This document shows positions 17,123-25,961 of a DNA stretch of 64,000 nt, one piece after another. The notes under the pieces are model-generated. The model was not told where the DNA came from, ran no database searches, and was given only the letters and a program-made list of their open reading frames with translations. Origin of the DNA: Granulosicoccus sp036478565 (GTDB lineage Bacteria; Pseudomonadota; Gammaproteobacteria; Granulosicoccales; Granulosicoccaceae). Location: positions 744,001-808,000 of the forward strand of contig OZ245050.1 in assembly GCA_965224525.1 (NCBI GenBank), given 5' to 3'. A program made the translations under genes and the position numbers. Each line of letters begins with the position of its first letter. Position 1 is the stretch's first letter.

Positions 17123-17557
17123 TCATGGCAGGGCTCGCCTGGTGAGTGTTGAGAGTTGTTTTTTACAGCGTGTTTCAATTTCGTCAAATTCGCTTAATGC
17201 CAGATTGATGTCGTCACGCTGCTGCAACAATGTGTCGCGGCTTTGTGTGATGCGCTCCAGCATCAAGTCCAGCTGTTTTTGCTCACCGTCCGGGGTTTCG
17301 TAGAGCTCTATCATCTCGCGTATGTCATCCAGTGGCCAACCAAGGCGTTTGCCACGCAACACCAGTTTAAGCCGGGTGCGATCAGATCGGGAGTAGATTC
17401 GTTGCTGGCCACGCCTTGCCGGTCGCAACAGGCCCCGATCTTCATAAAAGCGAATGGTACGGGTGGTGATGCCGAATTCACGGGACAATTCAGTGATTGT
17501 CCAGGATGAGGGTGTTTGCGCTGCCGGTGTCTGCTGGCTTATTAGGCTGTTGCTCAT
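17123..17557 (-). CDS. MerR-family regulator, LiuR-like
   Basis: The 144-residue protein carries an N-terminal MerR winged helix (WTITELSREFGITTRTIRFY, then EDRGLLRPARRGQQRIYS) and a coiled-coil dimer helix (KQLDLMLERITQSRDTLLQQ). There is no metal-binding cysteine loop, in keeping with LiuR-type regulators of branched-chain amino-acid and short-chain acyl-CoA catabolism. ATG 17557 is chosen; a longer frame begins with TTG at 17593, inside the operator. The gene is divergent from icmF, and the palindrome at 17577-17594 fits the known LiuR consensus, so it probably controls icmF, itself and perhaps the thiolase block. Confidence 0.88.
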   Translation of the reverse strand: MSNSLISQQTPAAQTPSSWTITELSREFGITTRTIRFYEDRGLLRPARRGQQRIYSRSDRTRLKLVLRGKRLGWPLDDIREMIELYETPDGEQKQLDLMLERITQSRDTLLQQRDDINLALSEFDEIETRCKKQLSTLTRRALP

Positions 17558-17576
17558 GGTTGAAGCATAAGGTGAC

Positions 17577-17594
17577 GTTGACGTAAACGTCAAC
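17577..17594. promoter_or_regulatory. LiuR-type operator between merR and icmF
   Basis: GTTGACGTAAACGTCAAC has two 8-base inverted arms around a 2-base centre. It matches the known form of proteobacterial LiuR sites (TTTACGTnnACGTAAA-like). It lies 20 bases upstream of the merR start and 50 bases upstream of the icmF start, a natural place for divergent control. Confidence 0.72.
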
Positions 17595-17643
17595 CTGTCG
17601 CATCATTCACTGGCCAAACCCGGCCAGGCCAGGGAGTTGATTC

Positions 17644-20600
17644 ATGTCGACACCAGCAGCGGTAGTGAACAACGACGCGGCAACGCGCTCGCCACCATTG
17701 CGTTTCATAACGGCGGCCAGCCTGTTTGATGGGCACGATGCGGCGATCAACATCATGCGGCGCATGCTGCAGGCATCCGGTGTGGAGGTTGTGCATCTGG
17801 GGCACAACCGATCAGTCGCCGAGGTTGTCACTGCAGCGATCCAGGAGGATGCGCAGGGTATTGCAATCAGTTCCTACCAAGGCGGTCACGTTGAATACTT
17901 CAAGTACATGATCGACTCTCTGCGGGCGAGTGGAGCGGGCGATATCAAGGTGTTTGGTGGTGGTGGTGGAGTCATCGTACCGGATGAAATCAGCCAATTG
18001 CATGACTACGGTGTTAGCCGAATTTACTCGCCGGAGGATGGGCAAAATCTGGGCTTGCAGGGCATGATCGATCACATGATCGAGACCACCAGTGCAGCAC
18101 GGTCAACGGATACAAGAGCAACAGATAGCGAATTGTTTGCGTCGGCCACACAGGTTTTCGGTAGACAGGCGCATGCGCCGTTAGCGCGCTTGTTGAGTCT
18201 GATCGAAAATGGTGGTTTGTCAACGAGCGAGCTTGAACGACTGCGGAGGCGCGCAGGCGAGCAGAAAAGCCGAGCGCCGGTACTTGGTATTACCGGCACA
18301 GGCGGATCGGGCAAATCATCCGTCACCGATGAACTGATCCGGCGTCTGCGTTTCGATCAACAGGATACGGTGTCGGTGGCGCTGCTTGCCATTGACCCGA
18401 CCCGTCGCAAGACCGGCGGTGCGCTGCTCGGAGATCGCATCCGCATGAACGCAATCGAGCACGAACGGCTGTTTATGCGATCAATTGCAACACGTGAAGC
18501 CAGAGGTGAAGTGCCAGTAGTACTCGAGGCCATGATTGCCGCCTGTCGTCTGGCAGGTGTTGATCTGGTGATTGTTGAAACCCCGGGAATCGGCCAGGGT
18601 GATGCAGGCATCGTCTCTATCAGTGATGTGTCCTTGTATGTCATGACGCCAGAGTTTGGTGCGGCCAGCCAGCTTGAAAAAATCGACATGCTTGATTTTG
18701 CCGATGTTGTCGCTATCAACAAACTGGAGCGCAAAGGTGGCGAGGATGCCTTGCGTGATGTGCGCAAACAGATGCAGCGAAACCGTCAAGCGTTTGATCA
18801 ATCACCGGATGTGATGCCAGTAATCGGTACTATCGCCGCACGCTTCAACGATGACGGTGTGAGCGCGCTGTATCAGGCCTTGAAAAAGCCGCTGGTACAA
18901 AAAGGCTTGCAGTTGGCTGAAGGCAGGCTTCCGTCTGTCACTGTTACCGCCAGCTCGCCACAGTCCACCATTATTCCGCCGGCAAGGCAGCGTTACCTGG
19001 CTGATATTGCGGATACGGTACGCGAGTACCGCAGAAGCATTGATAAGCAGGCGGCACTGGCGCGCGAACAGCAGCAATTACTGGCGGTGAAGATCATGCT
19101 TGAAGCGCAGCGTGGAGACATTTTGGGTTCAAGGTCTGATGATGCGACGAGCACTGCTCTATCTATTGGGAATGCAATTGATGTGGCTATAGCCGAGCGC
19201 AATGCGGCGTTGTCTGCGGAAGCATCTGCGCTCCTGAGCGAGTGGCCAACGATACGCGAGCGCTTCCTGGCGGATGAACTGGTATCCCCGATTGCCAGAG
19301 TAAAGAGCGAGCCTTCCGACGGGCAGACCGGCAAAACAAAGCCGCTTGAGGCAGAGGTAGGCACTGCCTTGGCTCGAACCAGCCTGTCAGGTACGCGCAT
19401 CCCACGGTTGTCACTGCCGCGTTACAGTGATGCAGGAGATCTGTTGAGCTGGCTGATGCGCGAGAATCTGCCAGGGTTTTTCCCTTACGCAGCGGGCGTC
19501 TTTCCACTGAAACGGGCCAATGAAGACCCGACGCGCATGTTTGCCGGTGAAGGCGATGCGGCCCGCACCAACCGCCGCTTTAAGGCTCTGTCTGAGCATT
19601 CGACGGCCAAACGGCTGTCGACAGCGTTTGATTCGGTGACCTTGTACGGTAATGACCCGGCGGTGCGCCCTGATATTTACGGCAAAGTGGGTAATGCCGG
19701 CGTTTCTGTGGCGACGGTGGAAGACATGCAGGTGTTGTATAGCGGCTTTGATTTATGCGATCCGGGAACATCGGTGTCCATGACTATCAACGGACCAGCG
19801 CCAACCATTCTGGCATTCTATTTTCTGACCGCGATTCGCCAGCAAGAGGCCCGCTTTGCAAAGCAGCAGGGACGCAAACCAACTGCCGAGGAAGCTGCGG
19901 TACTACGAGCTGCAACGCTCACGCGTGTTCGCGGTACGGTGCAGGCCGATATTCTGAAAGAGGACCAAGGGCAAAACACCTGCATCTTCTCCACGGAATT
20001 CAGTCTGAAAATGATGGCAGATATACAAGAGTGGTTTGTCGAAAACGGCGTACGGAATTTCTATTCCGTTTCAATCTCCGGCTACCACATTGCAGAGGCG
20101 GGCGCGAACCCGATTACACAGTTGGCGCTAACCTTGTCGAACGGCTTTACCTATGTCGAGAGCTACCTGGAGCGAGGCATGTCGATTGACGACTTCGCAC
20201 CGAATCTGTCATTTTTCTTCTCCAACGGCATGGACCCGGAATACACGGTGCTAGGCCGTGTCGCGCGGCGAATCTGGGCTATAGCAATGCGTGATCGTTA
20301 TGGTGCCAACGCGCGTAGTCAGAAACTGAAATATCACATCCAGACGTCCGGTCGTTCCCTGCACGCACAGGAAATGGATTTCAACGACATTCGCACCACG
20401 TTGCAGGCATTGATAGCGGTCTATGACAACTGCAACTCTCTGCACACCAATGCCTATGACGAGGCAATCACCACCCCGACGGATGAATCTGTCAGACGTG
20501 CCATGGCCATTCAATTAATCATCAACCGGGAGTGGGGTCTGGCAATGAATGAAAATCCCAACCAGGGCAGTTTCATCATCGAAGAGCTCACCGATTTGGT

Positions 20601-21027
20601 TGAAAACGCTGTGCTGGTCGAGTTTGACAGACTGGCTGATCGAGGCGGTGTGCTGGGGGCAATGGAGACAGGCTATCAGCGCGGTAAGATTCAGGACGAG
20701 TCGATGCTGTACGAGCACCGAAAGCACGATGGTAGTTTGCCGATAGTGGGCGTCAACACCTTTCTGAATCCGGCAGGGCGTGTGCAGGCTGACGTGGAGC
20801 TGGCGCGCTCCAGCGAAGCCGAGAAGCAAGCCCGGATTGCGAGTCTGGCCAGTTTTCACGCCAGAAATGTCGACCAGTCGACAGATGCACTGGCGGAGGT
20901 AAAACAGGCCGCCATCGAGAACCGCAACGTGTTTGCGGCTTTAATGGATGCTGCTGACAGCTGCTCTTTGGGGCAGTTGACGGATGCCCTTTTCGACGTC
21001 GGTGGTCAGTACCGTCGAAACCTCTGA
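17644..21027 (+). CDS. icmF: Fused isobutyryl-CoA mutase (IcmF)
   Basis: The 1127-residue protein has all IcmF parts. An N-terminal B12-binding domain carries DGHDAAINIMRR (residues 29-40; His31 as lower cobalt ligand). A MeaB-type GTPase follows, with Walker A GTGGSGKSS near residue 218. The C-terminal mutase barrel carries AGVFPLKR, FAGEGDAARTNRRF and EDQGQNTCIFSTEF; the Phe of AGVF and the Gln of GQNT mark isobutyryl/isovaleryl-CoA use rather than methylmalonyl-CoA. It interconverts isobutyryl-CoA and butyryl-CoA (some members also isovaleryl- and pivalyl-CoA) with its own G-protein chaperone. GGGAG lies seven bases before ATG. The adjacent LiuR operator suggests control by leucine/valine-derived acyl-CoAs. 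Confidence 0.96.
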   Translation: MSTPAAVVNNDAATRSPPLRFITAASLFDGHDAAINIMRRMLQASGVEVVHLGHNRSVAEVVTAAIQEDAQGIAISSYQGGHVEYFKYMIDSLRASGAGDIKVFGGGGGVIVPDEISQLHDYGVSRIYSPEDGQNLGLQGMIDHMIETTSAARSTDTRATDSELFASATQVFGRQAHAPLARLLSLIENGGLSTSELERLRRRAGEQKSRAPVLGITGTGGSGKSSVTDELIRRLRFDQQDTVSVALLAIDPTRRKTGGALLGDRIRMNAIEHERLFMRSIATREARGEVPVVLEAMIAACRLAGVDLVIVETPGIGQGDAGIVSISDVSLYVMTPEFGAASQLEKIDMLDFADVVAINKLERKGGEDALRDVRKQMQRNRQAFDQSPDVMPVIGTIAARFNDDGVSALYQALKKPLVQKGLQLAEGRLPSVTVTASSPQSTIIPPARQRYLADIADTVREYRRSIDKQAALAREQQQLLAVKIMLEAQRGDILGSRSDDATSTALSIGNAIDVAIAERNAALSAEASALLSEWPTIRERFLADELVSPIARVKSEPSDGQTGKTKPLEAEVGTALARTSLSGTRIPRLSLPRYSDAGDLLSWLMRENLPGFFPYAAGVFPLKRANEDPTRMFAGEGDAARTNRRFKALSEHSTAKRLSTAFDSVTLYGNDPAVRPDIYGKVGNAGVSVATVEDMQVLYSGFDLCDPGTSVSMTINGPAPTILAFYFLTAIRQQEARFAKQQGRKPTAEEAAVLRAATLTRVRGTVQADILKEDQGQNTCIFSTEFSLKMMADIQEWFVENGVRNFYSVSISGYHIAEAGANPITQLALTLSNGFTYVESYLERGMSIDDFAPNLSFFFSNGMDPEYTVLGRVARRIWAIAMRDRYGANARSQKLKYHIQTSGRSLHAQEMDFNDIRTTLQALIAVYDNCNSLHTNAYDEAITTPTDESVRRAMAIQLIINREWGLAMNENPNQGSFIIEELTDLVENAVLVEFDRLADRGGVLGAMETGYQRGKIQDESMLYEHRKHDGSLPIVGVNTFLNPAGRVQADVELARSSEAEKQARIASLASFHARNVDQSTDALAEVKQAAIENRNVFAALMDAADSCSLGQLTDALFDVGGQYRRNL

Positions 21028-21216
21028 AACGGTCGTCAACCCACTCGGGACAGGCGTGCCAAGTATTCGATTTATTTAAAATAAATATAAGGTTAAAAGA
21101 GTGGTCGATCACTCACAGATTTGCTGTGTGTGAACTATACTTGAGGCACTTGAAACGCGTACTCCATGCCTGCTAGTGAATAGTTTTCGTCAATTCAACA
21201 ACTTGGTAGCGCAACC

Positions 21217-23721
21217 ATGCTGAATGGCTCAACAGCATCGCTTCAGGCAAGTGACCGCGTCGCTTTGAAAGACGATCACCTGGTGTATCTTGCATGCTCC
21301 ATGGCCTATGCTCGCAGTCTGGGCCAGAATTCACCGCAGGATGTCATCGGCAAAACTGATATAGACCTAATGCCGGGCGCTGTAGCTCGAGAGCAGATGG
21401 CTCTCGACTCACGAACCATGTACTCGGCACAGGCCGATATCAGCTCGATCAACCTCGGTGATAGTGAGCGACAATCCATGATTGTGCGTACCCCGGTCAT
21501 GTCGCCGGATCATCGGGTGCGGGGTATTGATATTCGTCTGCTTGAAGGGCCTGCAATCAATACACCGCGCTCAGCGGTCACTATTGATTATGAAACACTG
21601 GTCAATGATGGCATTCAGGGCAGTCTTATATACAGTGGCGAAACCATTCTGTTTGCCAATGAAAACGCTGCGCGAGTGCTCGGCTTTGGCACGGCTCACG
21701 ACCTCAACGAACAAGGTCGCATTGAAGAACTGTTCAGCGAAGTCGAACTTGCCCGGATAGCCAATCAAATAAAAAAAGCGTCTTCCGAATCGCAGCCGTC
21801 AGTCGAAATCAGGCAACGGCTCACGCTGACAGCCAAAACTAAATCGGGCGATTCCATTCGCTTGCTGTCGCAGATAGCACCAGTACAGTGGGGAATCAAG
21901 GCAGCTACCTTGCTGTCATTTGTTGATGTGGCGCTGCCAGCGGGTATGGCAACCAATACGGCTGGCGCTGCCCGGCTGGCCACCATTGGTGCGCGATCAA
22001 CGGGTGTTGCAACCCCCGCTCCAAGTGACCTGCATAAACTCAAGGTCAGTGAGCAAAGATACCGCCACTACGCTGCATCGGCCGCAGATTTTTTCTGGGA
22101 GCTTGATTCACGGTTGATGTTTCGAGTGATGTCTCCGCAGCTTGAACGCATACTGGGGATTCCCGCCAATCATCTGGTTGGTCGAACTCACCGTCAACTG
22201 TTCGAGCAGCCAGCCAATGTCAATGAGGAAGGCCACTTTCGCGAACACCTTGAACTGATCAGCGATCATGAACCTTTCCGTGATTTCGAATTTCGCTGGT
22301 CTGTCGACGGTGAGGTGCGGGTAATCCGATACAGCGGCATCCCAGTGTTTAACAAGGATCGCAAATTTATTGGCTATCGCGGGGTGGGCAGCGATGTCAC
22401 CTCAACTGTACGTAAGGCAGAGACAACCGCTTATCATGCCAACCACGATGCGTTGACCGGACTGGTCAATCGAAGGCACTTCGAAAACGTTGTCGGCACG
22501 GCGTTGGAAAAGGCACGTAATGGCGCTGATCGGCGAGCCCATGCATTGTGCTTCATGGATCTGGATAACTTCAAGATTGTCAACGATACTTGCGGCCATC
22601 AAGCAGGCGACGAGCTGCTACGTCAGCTGGCTCAGCTGTTTGACGGGCTAGTGCGTAAAAGTGATGTATTGGGCCGCCTCGGTGGTGATGAATTTGGTGT
22701 TTTTCTGTACAACTGCAGCGTTGCCCAGGCATTAAAGCTTGCCAACCAGGTCCGTCACGAAGTAGAGAACTTCGAATTTCTCTGGCATGAGAGCCGGTTT
22801 AAAGTCGGGGTCAGTATCGGACTGGTCGTGGTTGATGACCGTTGGGAACAAACCGATTCTCTGTTCAGCGCAGCTGATTCGGCTTGTTACATCGCCAAGG
22901 ACGAAGGTCGCAATCGAGTGGTGGTGTATCGCGAAGGCGAGGGTAACGCCAGCAACCGCAAGGTAGCGACACACTGGGTAGAAGAAATCAATTCAGCGCT
23001 CGAATCCAATCGCCTGCAATTGGCCTGTCAAAAAATCGTGCCTCTGCATGCAGAGCCGGACGGTCTGCGTTTTGAAATGTTGTTGCGTTTGATGTTGCCC
23101 AGTGGCGATAGTGTCAATCCAAGCGCCTTTTTTCCATCGGCTGAACGCTATGGGCTGGCAGCAGTGCTGGATGAGCGCGCGATTGACTTGACTCTGGCGT
23201 GGTTGATTGCCAACCCGGAGTTGCAGCACAACATTCGCTATGTCTCCCTGAATTTGTGCAGCACAACATTCACCAGTATGGAGTCGGCGCATAAGCTGGT
23301 GAAAAAAATCATGGACAGTGGAATATCGCCATCCAAGTTTTGTTTTGAGCTGGCTGAAACAGCGACCATTGCCAATCTGTCAAAGGCGTCGGAATTCATG
23401 CATGAGCTAGCTGCAATCGGCTGTCGTTTCAGTATAGATAACTTTGGTTCAGGGTTATCATCGTTTTCCTACCTACGAAAGCTGCCCGTTGATTTTCTCA
23501 AAATTGATGGCCGCCTGATCAAGGATATTGTCGATGACCCGACAGACTACACCATGGTCAAGGCGATTAATGAAGTCAGCAAGTCCATGGGAAAGCGAAC
23601 CGTTGCTGAGTTTGTCGAAACTCCCCGGTTGCTGAATGCAGTACGCGATATAGGAATAGATTTCGCTCAGGGTTATCATATCGGTGAGCCCGAGCTGATC
23701 GAAATTCAGGAGCCCGCTTGA
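21217..23721 (+). CDS. PAS-GGDEF-EAL cyclic-di-GMP protein with altered EAL metal site
   Basis: The 834-residue soluble protein has PAS-like sensor folds (about residues 5-110, 125-240 and 275-400), then GGDEF at 489-493 with an intact upstream I-site (RKSD, 480-483), then an EAL domain (about 585-834). The cyclase half looks active and product-inhibited. In the EAL half the signature is E620-M-L, LNLCSTTF replaces the usual N-x-S block, ELAET is kept, and the usual DDFGTG is DNFGSG (D741-N742), losing one metal-binding aspartate. Phosphodiesterase activity is therefore doubtful; it may act as a cyclase or c-di-GMP sensor. No transmembrane segment is seen. The 189-base spacer after icmF holds only an AT-rich palindrome near 21070-21086. 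Confidence 0.9.
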   Translation: MLNGSTASLQASDRVALKDDHLVYLACSMAYARSLGQNSPQDVIGKTDIDLMPGAVAREQMALDSRTMYSAQADISSINLGDSERQSMIVRTPVMSPDHRVRGIDIRLLEGPAINTPRSAVTIDYETLVNDGIQGSLIYSGETILFANENAARVLGFGTAHDLNEQGRIEELFSEVELARIANQIKKASSESQPSVEIRQRLTLTAKTKSGDSIRLLSQIAPVQWGIKAATLLSFVDVALPAGMATNTAGAARLATIGARSTGVATPAPSDLHKLKVSEQRYRHYAASAADFFWELDSRLMFRVMSPQLERILGIPANHLVGRTHRQLFEQPANVNEEGHFREHLELISDHEPFRDFEFRWSVDGEVRVIRYSGIPVFNKDRKFIGYRGVGSDVTSTVRKAETTAYHANHDALTGLVNRRHFENVVGTALEKARNGADRRAHALCFMDLDNFKIVNDTCGHQAGDELLRQLAQLFDGLVRKSDVLGRLGGDEFGVFLYNCSVAQALKLANQVRHEVENFEFLWHESRFKVGVSIGLVVVDDRWEQTDSLFSAADSACYIAKDEGRNRVVVYREGEGNASNRKVATHWVEEINSALESNRLQLACQKIVPLHAEPDGLRFEMLLRLMLPSGDSVNPSAFFPSAERYGLAAVLDERAIDLTLAWLIANPELQHNIRYVSLNLCSTTFTSMESAHKLVKKIMDSGISPSKFCFELAETATIANLSKASEFMHELAAIGCRFSIDNFGSGLSSFSYLRKLPVDFLKIDGRLIKDIVDDPTDYTMVKAINEVSKSMGKRTVAEFVETPRLLNAVRDIGIDFAQGYHIGEPELIEIQEPA

Positions 23722-23804
23722 TCAGCTGCCGCTGAGTCTCGTGGCCCTACTCGCCCAGAACTGCTATCCGGATTGTGGCGTAGCCAGAACAGAACCAGCC
23801 TGCT

Positions 23805-24053
23805 TCAACTTTGCTTGCGCAGAATCTCAACCAATGAGTCCTTGAGCTGGACGCGTTTCAGTTTTAGCTCATCCAGATCAAGATCCGGAAGGTGTTCAAG
23901 GCCTTGCTCGGCCCGGACAATGGATTTATCCAGTGCCTCATACTCATCAAACAGTCTCAGGAAATGCGCATCGTTGGCCTTGAGGGTATGGATCGCGTCC
24001 TTGTATTCCGGAAGATCACGAGCAAGCGGGTGATTGTCGACGAATTCTGACAT
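23805..24053 (-). CDS. DUF465 (YdcH-like) small coiled-coil protein
   Basis: The 82-residue, highly charged helical protein matches the YdcH/DUF465 family: HPLARDLPEYKDAIHTLKAN, then FLRLFDEYEALDKSIVRAE and a C-terminal LKLKRVQLKDSLVEIL. Family members are around 70-80 residues and form helical hairpins; their function is unknown. It stands alone, convergent with the GGDEF-EAL gene and divergent from the EEP gene. Confidence 0.85.
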   Translation of the reverse strand: MSEFVDNHPLARDLPEYKDAIHTLKANDAHFLRLFDEYEALDKSIVRAEQGLEHLPDLDLDELKLKRVQLKDSLVEILRKQS

Positions 24054-24176
24054 GTAAGCAGCGTTCCCATTTTAATTTTAATATTCTTTGTAGTGTGACG
24101 ATGAGTGATTTTAAAAGACTTGATTATGGTCAAGGCGCATTTATTTTCGTCCTGAAAAGAGCAAAAAACTACTGGG

Positions 24177-25133
24177 TTGATAGTGCAAAAATTATTGTCA
24201 AAGCGTGGTATTTCACAACTTGTAAATTGTGCTTGTCTGATTAGTCTCACTGCAGCGTTCAGTGAGCATGCGTTGGTTTTCGATCTGGTCAGTCATTTTC
24301 GCGTGCAGTACCTGCTGGGCTTCATCCCTTTGTTCGGAATCGCACTGTATCTCTCGGCATGGGTGCCGGCGGGGTTGCTTGGTGTCAGCATTGCCATGCA
24401 TGCAATGGCCGTGATTCCTGCCTGGTTGCCAGTTGCGTTTCAAGACGCAAACGCTGCGCCGGCGAATGCGCTGCGGTTGATGAGTGCCAATGTGCAGGGG
24501 TCCAACAAGAACCACGAAGCAATGATTCGTTATATTCGGCAAGTCGATCCACACGTATTGATTGTGCCCGAAATGACTCAGAAGTGGCAGCACGTGCTAA
24601 TGCAACAGCTTCCGCAGTTTCCCTATTATTCAGGACGTATGCAGCACGATTATTTTGGTATCGGAGTATTCAGCAAACAACCCTTTGAATCGCAGTTACT
24701 GCCGATCTTCGACAGGGAGCATATTCCGAGTGTGCAAGTACAGATACGCTGGGGCGAGGACCCGATAACGCTGATAGGCACGCACCCGCCACCACCCGTG
24801 AACACCGGTATGTACCAGTCTCGCAATCGGCACTTGCAGGCAATGGCGGAGCATGTTGTATTGCTCAACGGCCCTGTAGTGGTAGCAGGCGACCTGAATA
24901 TAACGCCCTGGTCAGGGCACTTTCATCGTTTGCTGTCGGAGAGCCAACTTGGCGATAGCCGAGACGGTTTCGGTCTGCAACTAAGTTGGCCCTCAGTTTC
25001 GATTCTGCCTGCCTTGATGCCCATTGATCATATTCTGGTCAGCAATAATATACGGGTACTTGATCGACAAACCAGTCCTGCGATTGGCTCGGATCATCGC
25101 GCGGTCTGGGCGGATATTGTGATTATTGATTAA
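24177..25133 (+). CDS. Endonuclease/exonuclease/phosphatase-family protein with N-terminal membrane segments
   Basis: Residues 10-85 contain two or three hydrophobic helices; the rest is an EEP domain with LRLMSANVQGSNKN, the metal glutamate in LIVPEMTQKW, GTHPPPP, the GDLNITPWS loop, the PIDHILVS strand and the terminal SDHRAVW catalytic histidine motif. EEP proteins of this build are membrane-tethered phosphodiesterases or nucleases with periplasmic or cytoplasmic active sites; the substrate is not clear. Only TTG (24177) or GTG (24183) is available as an N-terminal start, since the first internal ATG would cut a membrane helix. The spacer 25134-25343 shows no gene. Confidence 0.8.
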   Translation: MIVQKLLSKRGISQLVNCACLISLTAAFSEHALVFDLVSHFRVQYLLGFIPLFGIALYLSAWVPAGLLGVSIAMHAMAVIPAWLPVAFQDANAAPANALRLMSANVQGSNKNHEAMIRYIRQVDPHVLIVPEMTQKWQHVLMQQLPQFPYYSGRMQHDYFGIGVFSKQPFESQLLPIFDREHIPSVQVQIRWGEDPITLIGTHPPPPVNTGMYQSRNRHLQAMAEHVVLLNGPVVVAGDLNITPWSGHFHRLLSESQLGDSRDGFGLQLSWPSVSILPALMPIDHILVSNNIRVLDRQTSPAIGSDHRAVWADIVIID

Positions 25134-25343
25134 CCGTTTGAACGGCAGAACACTTGTCGAGAGAATGTGCAGCAGCGCAGACGGCCCTGGGCATACTGGC
25201 AGCCGTTGACGTTGAGCGATCAGGCTGGTCGAACAGAGCAATTGCACCAAATGGTCTGCATAAATACCTGCTTTCCTGGCAAGTCGTGATAGGGCACAAC
25301 TGCGGTTACAATACGATAATTCACAAATTGTCCAGGCTTGCCA

Positions 25344-25961
25344 ATGGGTATTTACTCTAGCTATGTTCTTCCGCGCATTATCGACAAAGTGTGTGCGCAG
25401 GAAAATATGGCAGAGCTTCGTACAAAGTATGTGCCGCGCGCGGCTGGCCATGTGCTTGAGATTGGCATGGGCTCGGGGCATAACCTTGAACATTACACGG
25501 AGTCAGTTAAGAGAGTCACTGCCATCGATCCGGCAGAGGCAGTCACCGACCTTGCGCGGGAGCGTATCGCAACGGCCATTCCCCCAGTGCAACTGCTTAA
25601 CACTTCGGCTGAACAGATCCCTTTCAAGCAGAGTACATTCGATACTGTCGTATCGACGTGGACACTGTGTTCAATACCGGACGTCACCAGTGCGCTGGCA
25701 GAGATTCGGCGGGTTATCAAACCAGGTGGTCAATTTATCTTTATAGAGCACGGAGCCAGCCCCGATGACACGGTTGCTCGGTGGCAACAACGTATCGAGC
25801 CAGCGTGGAAGTACTGCGGTGGTGGCTGTCATCTGACCCGCAATGCGGCGCAGCTGATAGAGGCAGCCGGCTTCAGTTTGCCCGAACTTGAATCAGGCTA
25901 TTTTTCTGGACCCAGATGGGTCTCATACACCTATAGAGGGATTGCGCGACCGGTAGCTTAG
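25344..25961 (+). CDS. Class I SAM-dependent methyltransferase (UbiE/Methyltransf_11-like)
   Basis: The 205-residue protein has the SAM motifs: motif I HVLEIGMGSGHNLEHY near residue 37, the acidic end of strand 2 in VTAIDPAE near 60, and motif IV DTVVSTWTLCSIPDV near 95, followed by the IRRVIKPGGQFIFIEHG post-motif. The substrate is a small molecule or lipid of unknown identity. ATG 25344 follows an in-frame TTG at 25338. Its stop overlaps the convergent 3' end of the VTT-oxidoreductase gene by four bases. Confidence 0.88.
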   Translation: MGIYSSYVLPRIIDKVCAQENMAELRTKYVPRAAGHVLEIGMGSGHNLEHYTESVKRVTAIDPAEAVTDLARERIATAIPPVQLLNTSAEQIPFKQSTFDTVVSTWTLCSIPDVTSALAEIRRVIKPGGQFIFIEHGASPDDTVARWQQRIEPAWKYCGGGCHLTRNAAQLIEAAGFSLPELESGYFSGPRWVSYTYRGIARPVA

